Below, in pieces: positions 7,113 through 15,043 of a stretch of DNA of 41,313 bases. A model generated the notes under the pieces. That model made no database searches, had not been told where the DNA came from, and was given only the letters and a program-made list of their open reading frames with translations. The translations under genes and the position numbers were made by a program. The number at the start of each line of letters is the position of its first letter. The stretch's first letter is position 1. The DNA is taken from the NCBI GenBank assembly GCA_902766005.1, contig CACXCB010000177.1, positions 1 to 41,313 on the forward strand, written 5' to 3'. Source of the DNA: an uncultured Erysipelotrichaceae bacterium. GTDB taxonomy: Bacteria; Bacillota_I; Bacilli_A; Erysipelotrichales; Erysipelotrichaceae.

Positions 7113-8765
7113 CTAATTCATTATTACACTGCCACCGATGAATTCACGGATAATGGAATTCAAAGGAACACAAGCATCATCTTTCATTTCGGCAAAAAAG
7201 TCAAGGAAACGCAGCATTCTTTGTGCTTCGGGATACTCTTTTTTGTCTTTTCCGATTCCTTCCAGCAATGGTTTGGCATATTTCTTCAAAGCTGCCAGCT
7301 CATAGATGCACTGGCTGTTGAAGAAAAGATCTGCCTCATAACAGTACGGGAAGATGTTTACATCCTCTCCCCTGCGCACGGAAGGCCAGTCCTTGATTGT
7401 CGCTTCTGCAGTTCTGCCCCTTGTACGGTAATCCCGCACAAGCCTTCTCAGCATTCTTGCATCGGTTGTCGGCACACGATTATGCATATCGATATTCAGC
7501 TGTGTCAGAGGGCTGATATAAATCCGTATCTTCTCTTCGTCCGGAATGTCTTTTGTCAGTTGCGGATTCAGTCCGTGAATACCTTCGATCACAATCGGCT
7601 GATTTGGCTGAATGGAAGTAATTCTCTTTCCGAATACCTTGCGTCCTTCAATAAAGTCAAACTCAGGTATATCCACTTTTTTCCCTGCCAGAAGATCATT
7701 CATCTGTCGATCAAACAAAGCAACATCAACCGCAGAAAGGGATTCAAAATCAAATTCCCCTTTATCATCCGGAACCATATCCTCCCGGTTGACAAAATAA
7801 TCATCCGTACCGAGATACAGGGGCTTTAAGCCCAAAACTCTTAACTGTATGCAAAGCCTCTTGGCAAAAGTCGTCTTGCCCGATGAAGAAGGGCCGGCAA
7901 TCAGAACGATTCTCTTTTTGGATTCAAAGATCGTGCTGGCAATATCGGCAATTTTCTTCTCATGCAGTGCTTCTGTCAGCATGACCAGATCCAGACATTC
8001 TTCCGTCGTGATCCTTTCATTCAGCTGAGCAGCATCCTTTACACCGATCAGCTTCTGCCAATGGTTCTCTTCAGAAAAGGCATTGTACAACAGCCTCTGT
8101 TCCTCAAATGGCGCAACATGCAGCGGATCCCTCGGATGCGGGAAACGGAGCAGCACGCCGTTGCGGTACTTCTTTAATTCAAACAGCTTGAGATACCCCG
8201 TGGACGGCAACGTGTGCAGATAAAAGAGATTGCGTGTTTCCCCGATTCTGCAGACCATGGCCTTTTTTAAATCCCCTGCACTTTCGACAAGCTTCTTTTC
8301 ATCCTTGTCCCCGTCCTTATTGACATATTCCAGCAGTTCCTTTCTGTCCATGACTTTTTCCTCAATCGGAAGGTCCTGTTCAACAATCTCATGCATATAG
8401 TCCTCAAGTCTTCGAATGGCATCTTCATTGAGGCTATCCTGGTGAATGCGTGTATATACGCCTTTGGAAAGCGAATTGGCAATGGTAACCTGCACATTCC
8501 TGCCGAGAATATCTTCCACTGCCTTCAGATACAGCAATGTCAAAGATGCCTGATAAGACATGTTGGCATAGTTATTGCGCAGATCGAGAAATTCTATTTC
8601 TGCCGATTCATCAATGACAGAATCCAGGCGGATATTCTCATTCTGATACAAGGCAGACAGAATCGGATATTCGGTTTCAACAATCAGGTCTTCAAGACAT
8701 ACCTGATCTTCAAATTCATGGGTTACGACTTTTCCATCGGGCAATTTGATTTTAAGAGTTTTCAT
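7113..8765 (-). CDS. TGS-domain nucleoside kinase (uridine kinase-like)
   Basis: 550 aa, much longer than a plain uridine kinase (about 210 aa). Residues 1-65 form a TGS domain and about 70-250 resemble the second additional domain of threonyl-tRNA synthetase. The C-terminal half is a P-loop kinase of the phosphoribulokinase/uridine kinase family: Walker A GPSSSGKT at 291-298, DDYF at 321-324, and IVIEGIHGLNP. This fused architecture is common in Firmicutes and is annotated as nucleoside or uridine kinase; the fusion suggests RNA- or tRNA-linked regulation (inference). It overlaps the ppk1 stop by 4 bases (ATGA), so translation is coupled to ppk1. Confidence 0.88.
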   Translation of the reverse strand: MKTLKIKLPDGKVVTHEFEDQVCLEDLIVETEYPILSALYQNENIRLDSVIDESAEIEFLDLRNNYANMSYQASLTLLYLKAVEDILGRNVQVTIANSLSKGVYTRIHQDSLNEDAIRRLEDYMHEIVEQDLPIEEKVMDRKELLEYVNKDGDKDEKKLVESAGDLKKAMVCRIGETRNLFYLHTLPSTGYLKLFELKKYRNGVLLRFPHPRDPLHVAPFEEQRLLYNAFSEENHWQKLIGVKDAAQLNERITTEECLDLVMLTEALHEKKIADIASTIFESKKRIVLIAGPSSSGKTTFAKRLCIQLRVLGLKPLYLGTDDYFVNREDMVPDDKGEFDFESLSAVDVALFDRQMNDLLAGKKVDIPEFDFIEGRKVFGKRITSIQPNQPIVIEGIHGLNPQLTKDIPDEEKIRIYISPLTQLNIDMHNRVPTTDARMLRRLVRDYRTRGRTAEATIKDWPSVRRGEDVNIFPYCYEADLFFNSQCIYELAALKKYAKPLLEGIGKDKKEYPEAQRMLRFLDFFAEMKDDACVPLNSIIREFIGGSVIMN

Positions 8766-10888
8766 TTTTTCCCTCCGTGATACTTTGTATCGAATGCACT
8801 GGTAATGGTTCTTATCTTGGGAGCTTTAATAGTTTGTGAGGATTGTTCGGTATGTTCCATCAGATAATTCTGTGCAATAAGCGGTGTTTCAGCATCCTTG
8901 ATCTTGTGATATCTGCCGTTTGGCCCGAGAATTCTTGTTTTGACATTATCGGAAAGGTAGATCTGCACATATTCCTCAATGGCATTACGGATGCCGGCAT
9001 CGAGAACAGGCATGGCAATCTCAACCCTCTTCTCCGTATTTCTTGTCATGAAATCCGCCGAAGAGATATACATCTTCCGGCTTCTTCCCGTGCCGAAAAT
9101 ATAGATACGGGAATGTTCGAGATACCTGCCGACAATCTGGCGCACTTCAATATTTTCCGTCTTGCCTTCAATGCCCGGCAGAAGACAGGATATGCCTCTG
9201 ACAAGCAATGTGATTTTCACACCGGCGCAGGAAGCTTCCTTCAGTTTCTTGATGATGTCATCATCGGTTAAGGCGTTAATCTTCGCAAAGATTCTTCCCT
9301 TTTCCCTCTTGGCTGTTTCACCGTCAATCAGTTCCATCAGCCTTGGCTTCAAAGAAACCGGTGCAACAAGGAGATTGTGATACACACCATCCAGCTTGCC
9401 GATGGACATGTTCTTAAAGAATGCAATCGCATCTTTAATGATTCTCGGATTGCTCGTCATGCAGGCAAGATCCGTATACTGTTTTGCGGTATTCTCATTA
9501 AAGTTGCCTGTAGCGATCAATGCAACATGACTTGCCTGACCTTTCTTCACTTTGGTTATGAGGCAGATCTTGGAATGCACCTTGTAGCTTTCAAAACCGT
9601 AAATCACGTTACATCCGGCGTCTTCCAGCCTTTCGGAATAGTCAATGTTGTTCTGCTCATCAAAACGTGCTTTCAGTTCGATCAATACATCGACTTCCTT
9701 GCCGTTTTCCGCGGCCTGGCACAGATAATTGACGAGCCTTGCATGGGACGCAAGACGATAAATGGTAATGCGGATGGACACTACATCCGGATCCTCTGCA
9801 GCCTCTTTCAGCAGTTGTAAAAACGGTTCCATCGATTCATAAGGATAGCGCAACAGTACATCTTTTTCCTGAATCTGATTGAAGATGCTCTTCTTATAAT
9901 CCAATGCAGGAGAGAGCTTTGGCTCGTATGGCGGATAAACCATAGAGGCTTTCATTTCTTGAGGAATCATCTTTTCCAAGGCAAAGGCATATTTCATATT
10001 CAGCGGAATACCGGAGACAAAGAGTGCCTGGTTGGTGATTTCCAGATGAGACAGAAGGTACTTCTTGAAGCGCTGGCTCGGCTTTTTCGAGCATGCCAGC
10101 ATTGTGACATTCATCTTTTTTCTTTCCTTCAATACCTTCAGCATCTTTTTACGGTAATCCATGATTTCATCAAATGCTTCATCTTCCACATCGACATAAG
10201 CGCTTCTTGCCACACGGATCTTCAGGACTTCAAGAATTTCAGCGTCCTTGTATATGTCATTCACGAAATACTGGAGGATGTCCTCTGTATGAACAAACAC
10301 AAATCCTGATTCGCTTGGGATTTCAATAATTGCGGAAAGAACAGAAGGAACCTGTACAAACGCAAAGACATCTTTTTTCTTGTATTTCAGGTTGGTAACA
10401 ATATATACCGCATCACTCTGCAGATTCGGAAAAGGATGATGAATATCCACGATCTGCGGTGTCAGCAGCGGTGCAATCTGGTTTTTGAAATACTTCTTCA
10501 GATATTTGAGCTGTGCTTTGGAGCACTCCTCTATCTTCAAATCAACGACACCGGCTTTGGCCATCTTCTTCTGGATATCCTGGAACAGGGCATCTCTTTT
10601 CTTGTTGATTCTTTTGGCATGGGGATAAATGGCATTTAACTGTTCTCTTGTGCTCATGCCCGATTTATGATCAATATGGACATAGCTGGCCTTTTCCATG
10701 TCCAGCAGGCTTCCCACCCTGACCATGAAAAATTCCGAGAGATTGGAAGTATAAATTGCCACAAACTTCAATCTTTCCAACAGCGGAACATCCTTATCCT
10801 TCGCCTCGTTCAAGCATCTGTCATCAAAATGCAGCCAGGAGATTTCCCTGTTCTGCGTATAACCCTCTTTATATAATTCCCGATCCAT
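8762..10888 (-). CDS. ppk1: Polyphosphate kinase 1
   Basis: 708 aa, full length. The N-domain (NREISWLHFDDR) is followed by the head domain and two phospholipase D-like C domains. The autophosphorylated histidine is H438 in YKVHSKICLI and the second catalytic histidine is H592 in EHSRIYIFG; the GNFNE motif at 461-465 is present. It polymerises inorganic polyphosphate from ATP and can run in reverse. The RBS GAGGTG sits at the very end of the GNAT gene and the two genes are 3 nt apart. The lysine-rich end (KYHGGKK) overlaps the downstream kinase gene start. Confidence 0.96.
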   Translation of the reverse strand: MDRELYKEGYTQNREISWLHFDDRCLNEAKDKDVPLLERLKFVAIYTSNLSEFFMVRVGSLLDMEKASYVHIDHKSGMSTREQLNAIYPHAKRINKKRDALFQDIQKKMAKAGVVDLKIEECSKAQLKYLKKYFKNQIAPLLTPQIVDIHHPFPNLQSDAVYIVTNLKYKKKDVFAFVQVPSVLSAIIEIPSESGFVFVHTEDILQYFVNDIYKDAEILEVLKIRVARSAYVDVEDEAFDEIMDYRKKMLKVLKERKKMNVTMLACSKKPSQRFKKYLLSHLEITNQALFVSGIPLNMKYAFALEKMIPQEMKASMVYPPYEPKLSPALDYKKSIFNQIQEKDVLLRYPYESMEPFLQLLKEAAEDPDVVSIRITIYRLASHARLVNYLCQAAENGKEVDVLIELKARFDEQNNIDYSERLEDAGCNVIYGFESYKVHSKICLITKVKKGQASHVALIATGNFNENTAKQYTDLACMTSNPRIIKDAIAFFKNMSIGKLDGVYHNLLVAPVSLKPRLMELIDGETAKREKGRIFAKINALTDDDIIKKLKEASCAGVKITLLVRGISCLLPGIEGKTENIEVRQIVGRYLEHSRIYIFGTGRSRKMYISSADFMTRNTEKRVEIAMPVLDAGIRNAIEEYVQIYLSDNVKTRILGPNGRYHKIKDAETPLIAQNYLMEHTEQSSQTIKAPKIRTITSAFDTKYHGGKK

Positions 10889-10891
10889 GAT

Positions 10892-11350
10892 TCACCTCTT
10901 CAAAACCATCCGTATGGATTTCTCTTTGCTTTCTTCTTGAAATTTGTTCTTTTTTAAGACCTTATATGAAGCTGTATTATCCTTTTCCACAATAGCATAC
11001 AGTTCCTTTAAGCCGTATGTATTCATCAGCAGATCCGTAAACAGCCCGACAGCTTCCGTTGCATAGCCTTTGTTTTGAAAGGAAGGCTTAATCCGATAGC
11101 CGATCTCCGCTTCACCGTCTTTGACATGATACGCTTCAATCACACCAATCAGCTGTTTGCGGGCAATTCCGAGAACAAAGGATTTTTTTTGGGCATAGCG
11201 CACTTCTGCAGCCTTCAAAAACATCCTGGCATCATTGATTGACAGAGGATACTCGAACAAGTCTCTTAAAGCTTCCGTATCCCCTTCTTCCAGCCTTCTC
11301 AGGCAGATGTTTCCATTGTCCGTTTCTACTCTTTTCTCCCATAGTTCCAT
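10892..11350 (-). CDS. GNAT-family N-acetyltransferase
   Basis: 152 aa. It shows the RimJ/RimL-type GNAT pattern: IGYRIKPSFQNKGYATEAV with the acetyl-CoA loop (Q/RxxGxA) and AIVEKDNTASYKVLKKNKF at motif B. Family members acetylate ribosomal protein N-termini or small molecules; the substrate cannot be read from the sequence. AGGA is about 8 nt upstream of the ATG, and a TATAAT at 11391-11396 (minus strand) gives a leader of roughly 35 nt. It is first in the operon with ppk1, the TGS kinase and glf. Confidence 0.88.
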   Translation of the reverse strand: MELWEKRVETDNGNICLRRLEEGDTEALRDLFEYPLSINDARMFLKAAEVRYAQKKSFVLGIARKQLIGVIEAYHVKDGEAEIGYRIKPSFQNKGYATEAVGLFTDLLMNTYGLKELYAIVEKDNTASYKVLKKNKFQEESKEKSIRMVLKR

Positions 11351-11390
11351 TGTTCTGGTCCTGTTTTTCTTTTTTCATCTGAACATATCA

Positions 11391-11413
11391 ATTATAGCAG
11401 ATTTGCCTATAAT
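11391..11413. promoter_or_regulatory. Back-to-back -10 boxes between GNAT/ppk1 operon and pdxK
   Basis: Perfect TATAAT boxes occur on both strands: 11391-11396 on the minus strand for the GNAT-ppk1 operon and 11408-11413 on the plus strand for the kinase gene. They are only 11 bp apart, so the two polymerases would compete. Neither -35 is clear. Confidence 0.55.
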
Positions 11414-11436
11414 GATACCGAAGGAGACGAAAACTT

Positions 11437-12261
11437 ATGAAAAGAATTGTCACTATGCAGGATATTTCCTGTATCGGAAAATGCTCGCTGACGGTTGCTC
11501 TTCCCGTGATCTCCGCCATGGGTATTGAAGCTGCAGTCATTCCAACCGCGGTACTTTCCACACACACCATGTTTCAGGGATTCACCTTTCATGATCTGAC
11601 TTCGCAAATCCAGCCGATCATGGATCATTGGAAAAAGGAAGGCATGACCTTTGAAGCAATCTATACCGGCTATCTTGGCTCCTTTGAGCAGCTGAAGCTC
11701 GCACAGAATCTGTTTGATTCCTTTGGTGGCAGCTGTCCGATCATTGTCGATCCATGCATGGCGGATAACGGCAAACTGTATCCGGGATTTACCGTTGAAT
11801 TTGCGAGAGCAATGCGTGATCTTTGTGCCGGTGCCGATATCATCTGTCCAAACCTGACGGAAGCATCCTTCCTTCTCGATATCTCCTATCAGGAAGAATA
11901 TGATGAAGCTTATATTCAGTCCGTATTGAAACAGTTGACTGCCTTAGGAACCAAGACAGCAGTCTTAACCGGTGTCTCTTTGGAAAAGGGAAAACTCGGC
12001 GCATATTCCTATGATGCACAAAAGGATTCCTTCTACTATTACTGCAATGAGGAAGAACCGGAACACTTCCATGGAACAGGCGACATCTGGGCAAGCACGC
12101 TGACAGGTGCCATCGCTCTTGGCAAACCGGTGGAAGAGGCAATGCAGATTGCCTGCGATTTCGTCAAGGAATGCATTCGTATTACATTGGCTGAGGAAAA
12201 CCACAACACATACGGAGTCAACTTCGAGCAGGCGATTCCCTATCTTCTCAAAAGACTGTAA
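11437..12261 (+). CDS. pdxK: Pyridoxal/pyridoxamine kinase (ribokinase family)
   Basis: 274 aa. It begins KRIVTMQDISCIGKCSLTVA, as in PdxK/PdxY, and contains PIIVDPCMADNGKLY, the acidic NLTEA segment and the ATP/anion-hole motif HGTGDIWAS, with the catalytic Asp in GTGD. It phosphorylates pyridoxal, pyridoxine or pyridoxamine in the PLP salvage pathway. RBS AAGGAG lies about 10 nt upstream of the ATG, and the TATAAT at 11408 implies a leader of only about 17 nt. It is monocistronic, with a strong terminator behind it. PLP is also the cofactor of the glgP product in this window, but nothing shows joint regulation. Confidence 0.92.
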   Translation: MKRIVTMQDISCIGKCSLTVALPVISAMGIEAAVIPTAVLSTHTMFQGFTFHDLTSQIQPIMDHWKKEGMTFEAIYTGYLGSFEQLKLAQNLFDSFGGSCPIIVDPCMADNGKLYPGFTVEFARAMRDLCAGADIICPNLTEASFLLDISYQEEYDEAYIQSVLKQLTALGTKTAVLTGVSLEKGKLGAYSYDAQKDSFYYYCNEEEPEHFHGTGDIWASTLTGAIALGKPVEEAMQIACDFVKECIRITLAEENHNTYGVNFEQAIPYLLKRL

Positions 12262-12264
12262 AAA

Positions 12265-12290
12265 GACTTTCGGATCCGAAAGCCTTTTTT
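12265..12290 (+). terminator. pdxK terminator
   Basis: A perfect 16-nt palindrome CTTTCGGATCCGAAAG (12267-12282), flanked by a further G-C pair, is followed by six T (12285-12290). It lies 3 nt after the pdxK stop and abuts the end of the convergent EFR1 gene. Confidence 0.88.
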
Positions 12291-13050
12291 ATTCATTTGC
12301 GGAAATAATATCTTTTAACGTGACATGTTCATTTCGAAAGCGGACTGTACTTCTTTCATTCTTCAGATGAATTGCATTTTTAGGACAGTTATGCAGGCAT
12401 GCATAACAGTTTTCGCAATGATCCGAGAAAACAACTATGTCATTTACGGTAATATTATCCGCCGGACACACCTTTGCACAAATGCCGCAACGGATACAGG
12501 AATCATTGACAATATATTTTTTTGCCGCATTTTGATTCAGGACAACTTTTCCCATGGTGCCGTGAACGAGTGCCATTCCCGCTTTCTGTACAATGCCTAC
12601 AGAAGGTACATTGCGCTTTCGCTCGGAAATATCTTTGCAGATTCTCGCAAGGTTCTCTTCGATCTTTTTATCTGCAACGGTATCCATCTGTTGCTGCATT
12701 TCAAAGCCGGGCAGATAATTGTCCACCATCTTCAAAGATGTCACATAACTGACTCTCAAGCCATTCTTTTCAGATACGGATATCGCATTCGCCTTAGCGA
12801 CGGAATCATTCATGCCATAGGTATTCACAAAGAAGAAATAGTTTGTTTTGATGAGAGCTTTTGAAAGAAATCTGCGTACCATCTTCGGCATTTCGCCCCC
12901 ATATACCGGACAGACGATGCCGACCGCATCATCATACAGCTCGATTCTGTCCTGTTTCATCAATTGGGGAATAGAGAACAGTTCTCCTCCGATTTGTTCT
13001 GCGACATAGAGGCAGTTGCCGGTTGCGGTAAAATAACAGGTTTTCATCAT
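12289..13050 (-). CDS. EFR1-type flavodoxin/bis-[4Fe-4S] ferredoxin fusion
   Basis: 253 aa. The N-terminus (YFTATGNCLYVAEQIGGEL, then GIVCPVYGGEMPK) is a flavodoxin-like FMN fold. The C-terminus carries two 4Fe-4S motifs, CIRCGICAKVCP and CENCYACLHNCP. This matches the family annotated as EFR1 ferredoxin, an electron carrier of unknown partner. GGAG is 5 nt from the first of two adjacent ATGs; the second (13047) cannot be excluded. It lies 12 nt after the FMN oxidoreductase gene on the same strand, so the pair may exchange electrons (inference). Confidence 0.88.
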   Translation of the reverse strand: MMKTCYFTATGNCLYVAEQIGGELFSIPQLMKQDRIELYDDAVGIVCPVYGGEMPKMVRRFLSKALIKTNYFFFVNTYGMNDSVAKANAISVSEKNGLRVSYVTSLKMVDNYLPGFEMQQQMDTVADKKIEENLARICKDISERKRNVPSVGIVQKAGMALVHGTMGKVVLNQNAAKKYIVNDSCIRCGICAKVCPADNITVNDIVVFSDHCENCYACLHNCPKNAIHLKNERSTVRFRNEHVTLKDIISANE

Positions 13051-13062
13051 TCACACTCCATT

Positions 13063-14010
13063 TCAGAAATATAATACCGAAGGATCGAAGGAGGCTGTAT
13101 CCTTCACATTCGTATACATCATCAGTTCGGATAACTGCTCATTCATTCTCGTCACTTTTTTGACGACGCCTTCTTTTCCCTCCTTTAACAAAGGAGCCAG
13201 AATTCCCCTGCCTACGGAAACTGCATCTGCGCCAAGGGCAAGCGCTTTATATGCATCATAGCCACTGTCAATAGAACAGTCGCAGAAGATGTATATGCCA
13301 CTGCCTTCAAGTGCCGCCTTGATCTTTGGCAGAATCTGCACAGGTGCAATGCCGAAAGGAATTCTGCCATGGTGATGGGATACGAAAATTGCCTTGCATC
13401 CTGCTTCTTTTGCCTTCAGTGCATCCTGCACCGACAATACGCCTTTTGCGACAAAAGGCACTTGTGCCGCTTCAGCATATTTTTTCAGGTCTGCAGTCAT
13501 CACCGGGCCAAGCGGAATCCCATCCACAACATCATATTTTCCATTTGTGCCGGGAACATGATCGATGTCAATGCCGACTGCTATAGCTCCCGTTTCTTCC
13601 GCATAGGCAATCTGATGCAGAATCATTTCATGATCTGCAAATGGCTTGATAATTCTTACAGTAGATGCACCGGTTTCAACAATTTCTTTGAATTCCTCAT
13701 CCGGTTCCATTCCTACCCAGTTTAACAGATTCATTTCAAGTGCTGCTTTGGCATATTCGACCATCGGTTTTCTGCCATCCTTTCCCACTTTGTTCAAATG
13801 GGAAAAAGCCGGCATCATGATCGCAGAGGAGAACTGTTTCCCGAAAATCTCTTTTGAAAGATCCGGTTCCACTGCATCCAGAATGCGCATCTCTACATGA
13901 ATCTGATCCAGGTAGTTGCGATTATACACATTGGCATCTTCCGCCCTGCCGCTGGTAACCGGAATCAGTCCCTTCGGTCCCGGCCATGGGCTTTTTACTT
14001 CTTCACTCAT
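13063..14010 (-). CDS. FMN-dependent alpha-hydroxy-acid oxidoreductase
   Basis: 315 aa TIM-barrel flavoprotein of the lactate/glycolate oxidase family, somewhat shorter than the usual 350-380. Seen: PVTSGRAEDANVYNRNYLDQI at the start, SSAIMMPAF, VPFVAKGVLSVQDALKA, and VSHHHGRIPFG where classical members have SNHGGR. The base His and the Arg are kept, while neighbouring positions are His-rich. It ends with ADAVSVGRGILAPL. It probably oxidises an L-2-hydroxy acid, but the changed active-site loop makes the substrate uncertain. It lies between a small membrane protein (5 nt upstream) and the EFR1 protein (12 nt downstream), with GGAGAG as RBS. Confidence 0.85.
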   Translation of the reverse strand: MSEEVKSPWPGPKGLIPVTSGRAEDANVYNRNYLDQIHVEMRILDAVEPDLSKEIFGKQFSSAIMMPAFSHLNKVGKDGRKPMVEYAKAALEMNLLNWVGMEPDEEFKEIVETGASTVRIIKPFADHEMILHQIAYAEETGAIAVGIDIDHVPGTNGKYDVVDGIPLGPVMTADLKKYAEAAQVPFVAKGVLSVQDALKAKEAGCKAIFVSHHHGRIPFGIAPVQILPKIKAALEGSGIYIFCDCSIDSGYDAYKALALGADAVSVGRGILAPLLKEGKEGVVKKVTRMNEQLSELMMYTNVKDTASFDPSVLYF

Positions 14011-14015
14011 ACGCT

Positions 14016-14426
14016 TTACTCTCCAATCTTATTTACGTTATCCAAAATACAAACTGCCGCCAGACTGACACAGAACACAACGATATCAATCCAGTAAGGC
14101 AGGGAAAGAATCTGCATCAGAATGGTAAATATCAGGTAAATGCCAAAGTATTTTGCAAAAAGAAGATATACTTTTTTTGCATAATTCTTTTTTGTTTCGG
14201 CATCATACTTTTGTACATCCTCATAACTGAATGTGGTAAACCAGTAGATATTGCCTGTGCGGTAAATGATATGCATGAGTATAACAATCATGGCATTTGT
14301 CATGAGAAACATAATTCTTGTCGAAACAGAAGCATCGTCAATCGGCAGGAAAATGATCAGCACCATTAACAAGAGATAGCACAGAAGCCAAATGAACAAA
14401 CCTTTATAACTCTTCTTTTTGTCCAT
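14016..14426 (-). CDS. Small four-helix membrane protein, unknown function
   Basis: 136 aa starting at the ATG 14424-14426 (MDKKKSYKG), chosen because GAGGTG lies 6 nt upstream; the GTG three codons earlier is inside that site. Four hydrophobic segments are visible (about 9-27, 36-56, 87-106, 110-128 of the protein), with a polar loop between the second and third. I do not recognise the family. It opens the operon with the FMN oxidoreductase and EFR1 genes, so it may be a membrane partner of that redox pair, but nothing in the sequence shows haem or quinone ligands. Confidence 0.7.
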   Translation of the reverse strand: MDKKKSYKGLFIWLLCYLLLMVLIIFLPIDDASVSTRIMFLMTNAMIVILMHIIYRTGNIYWFTTFSYEDVQKYDAETKKNYAKKVYLLFAKYFGIYLIFTILMQILSLPYWIDIVVFCVSLAAVCILDNVNKIGE

Positions 14427-14480
14427 AGTCAACACCTCATATTGATTTGATTATAACAGAGCGGGATAGAGAAAGCCATG

Positions 14481-14512
14481 AAAAAACAGCATTGTCACAA
14501 ATACAACGCTGT
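14481..14512 (-). terminator. Terminator of GNAT gene 14519-14968
   Basis: 8-bp stem with one G-U pair (14504-14511 with 14487-14494) followed on the minus strand by six T (14481-14486). It lies a few nt beyond the stop codon. Confidence 0.78.
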
Positions 14513-14518
14513 CGCTCT

Positions 14519-14968
14519 TTATACTTTTTTCATATACCGGATTGCAGGATAATTCTTTAGCTCCGCATACCCGCACTGGGCATAGCCCATGTGCTTTAAT
14601 AAGGTTAAAGCTCTTTCGTCAAAAGGAAGTACATCCCCGACAATTGTCATACCTTTCTGATAGCGGTGAATATACTTTTCTATGGCATTCAGAAACTGTT
14701 TGCCCTTGCCCTGTCCGCAAAGTTCCGGTTTCATCTTGAAATTCAGATTGACAAATCTGTCTTCTTTTTCAACATGAAAGTATCCGACCAGGATGCCGTC
14801 GGCAGTCACCTGAAAGTAATGCTTTTTCTCTTCGCTGTCTTCCCTGTATTTGCGATACCGGTTACGGTCTGCATTATACATCTCATACGGTTCAGGATAT
14901 CGCCAGCATTCCGCTATCAGTTCGGCACTTTTTTCATCCAATGCTTCAATTCTATATTTCTCATACAT
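14519..14968 (-). CDS. GNAT-family N-acetyltransferase
   Basis: 149 aa. Typical GNAT layout: a beta-strand region ending GILVGYFHVEKED, then LNFKMKPELCGQGKGKQFLNAIEKYI carrying the acetyl-CoA loop GQGKG, then GDVLPFDERALTLLKHMGY. The substrate is unknown. GAGGG is 8 nt upstream of the ATG. The tex terminator separates it from tex, so it is probably transcribed separately or by read-through. Confidence 0.88.
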   Translation of the reverse strand: MYEKYRIEALDEKSAELIAECWRYPEPYEMYNADRNRYRKYREDSEEKKHYFQVTADGILVGYFHVEKEDRFVNLNFKMKPELCGQGKGKQFLNAIEKYIHRYQKGMTIVGDVLPFDERALTLLKHMGYAQCGYAELKNYPAIRYMKKV

Positions 14969-15020
14969 ATAGCATGCCCTCTACAAATCTATTTTCCTAC
15001 CAAATGGAAAAACATGCAAG

Positions 15021-15043
15021 AAAAAGGCTTCCTTGCGGAAACC
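15021..15043 (-). terminator. tex terminator
   Basis: 7-bp stem (15026-15032 with 15037-15043, one G-U pair) closed by a GCAA tetraloop on the minus strand and followed by five T. It starts immediately after the tex stop codon at 15044. Confidence 0.85.

Noticed and set aside
6963..7829. 288-codon open frame on the + strand
   Set aside because: Lies antisense to glf and the TGS kinase, both clearly real; its translation has no recognisable domain and is Cys/His/Phe-rich as expected of a shadow frame.
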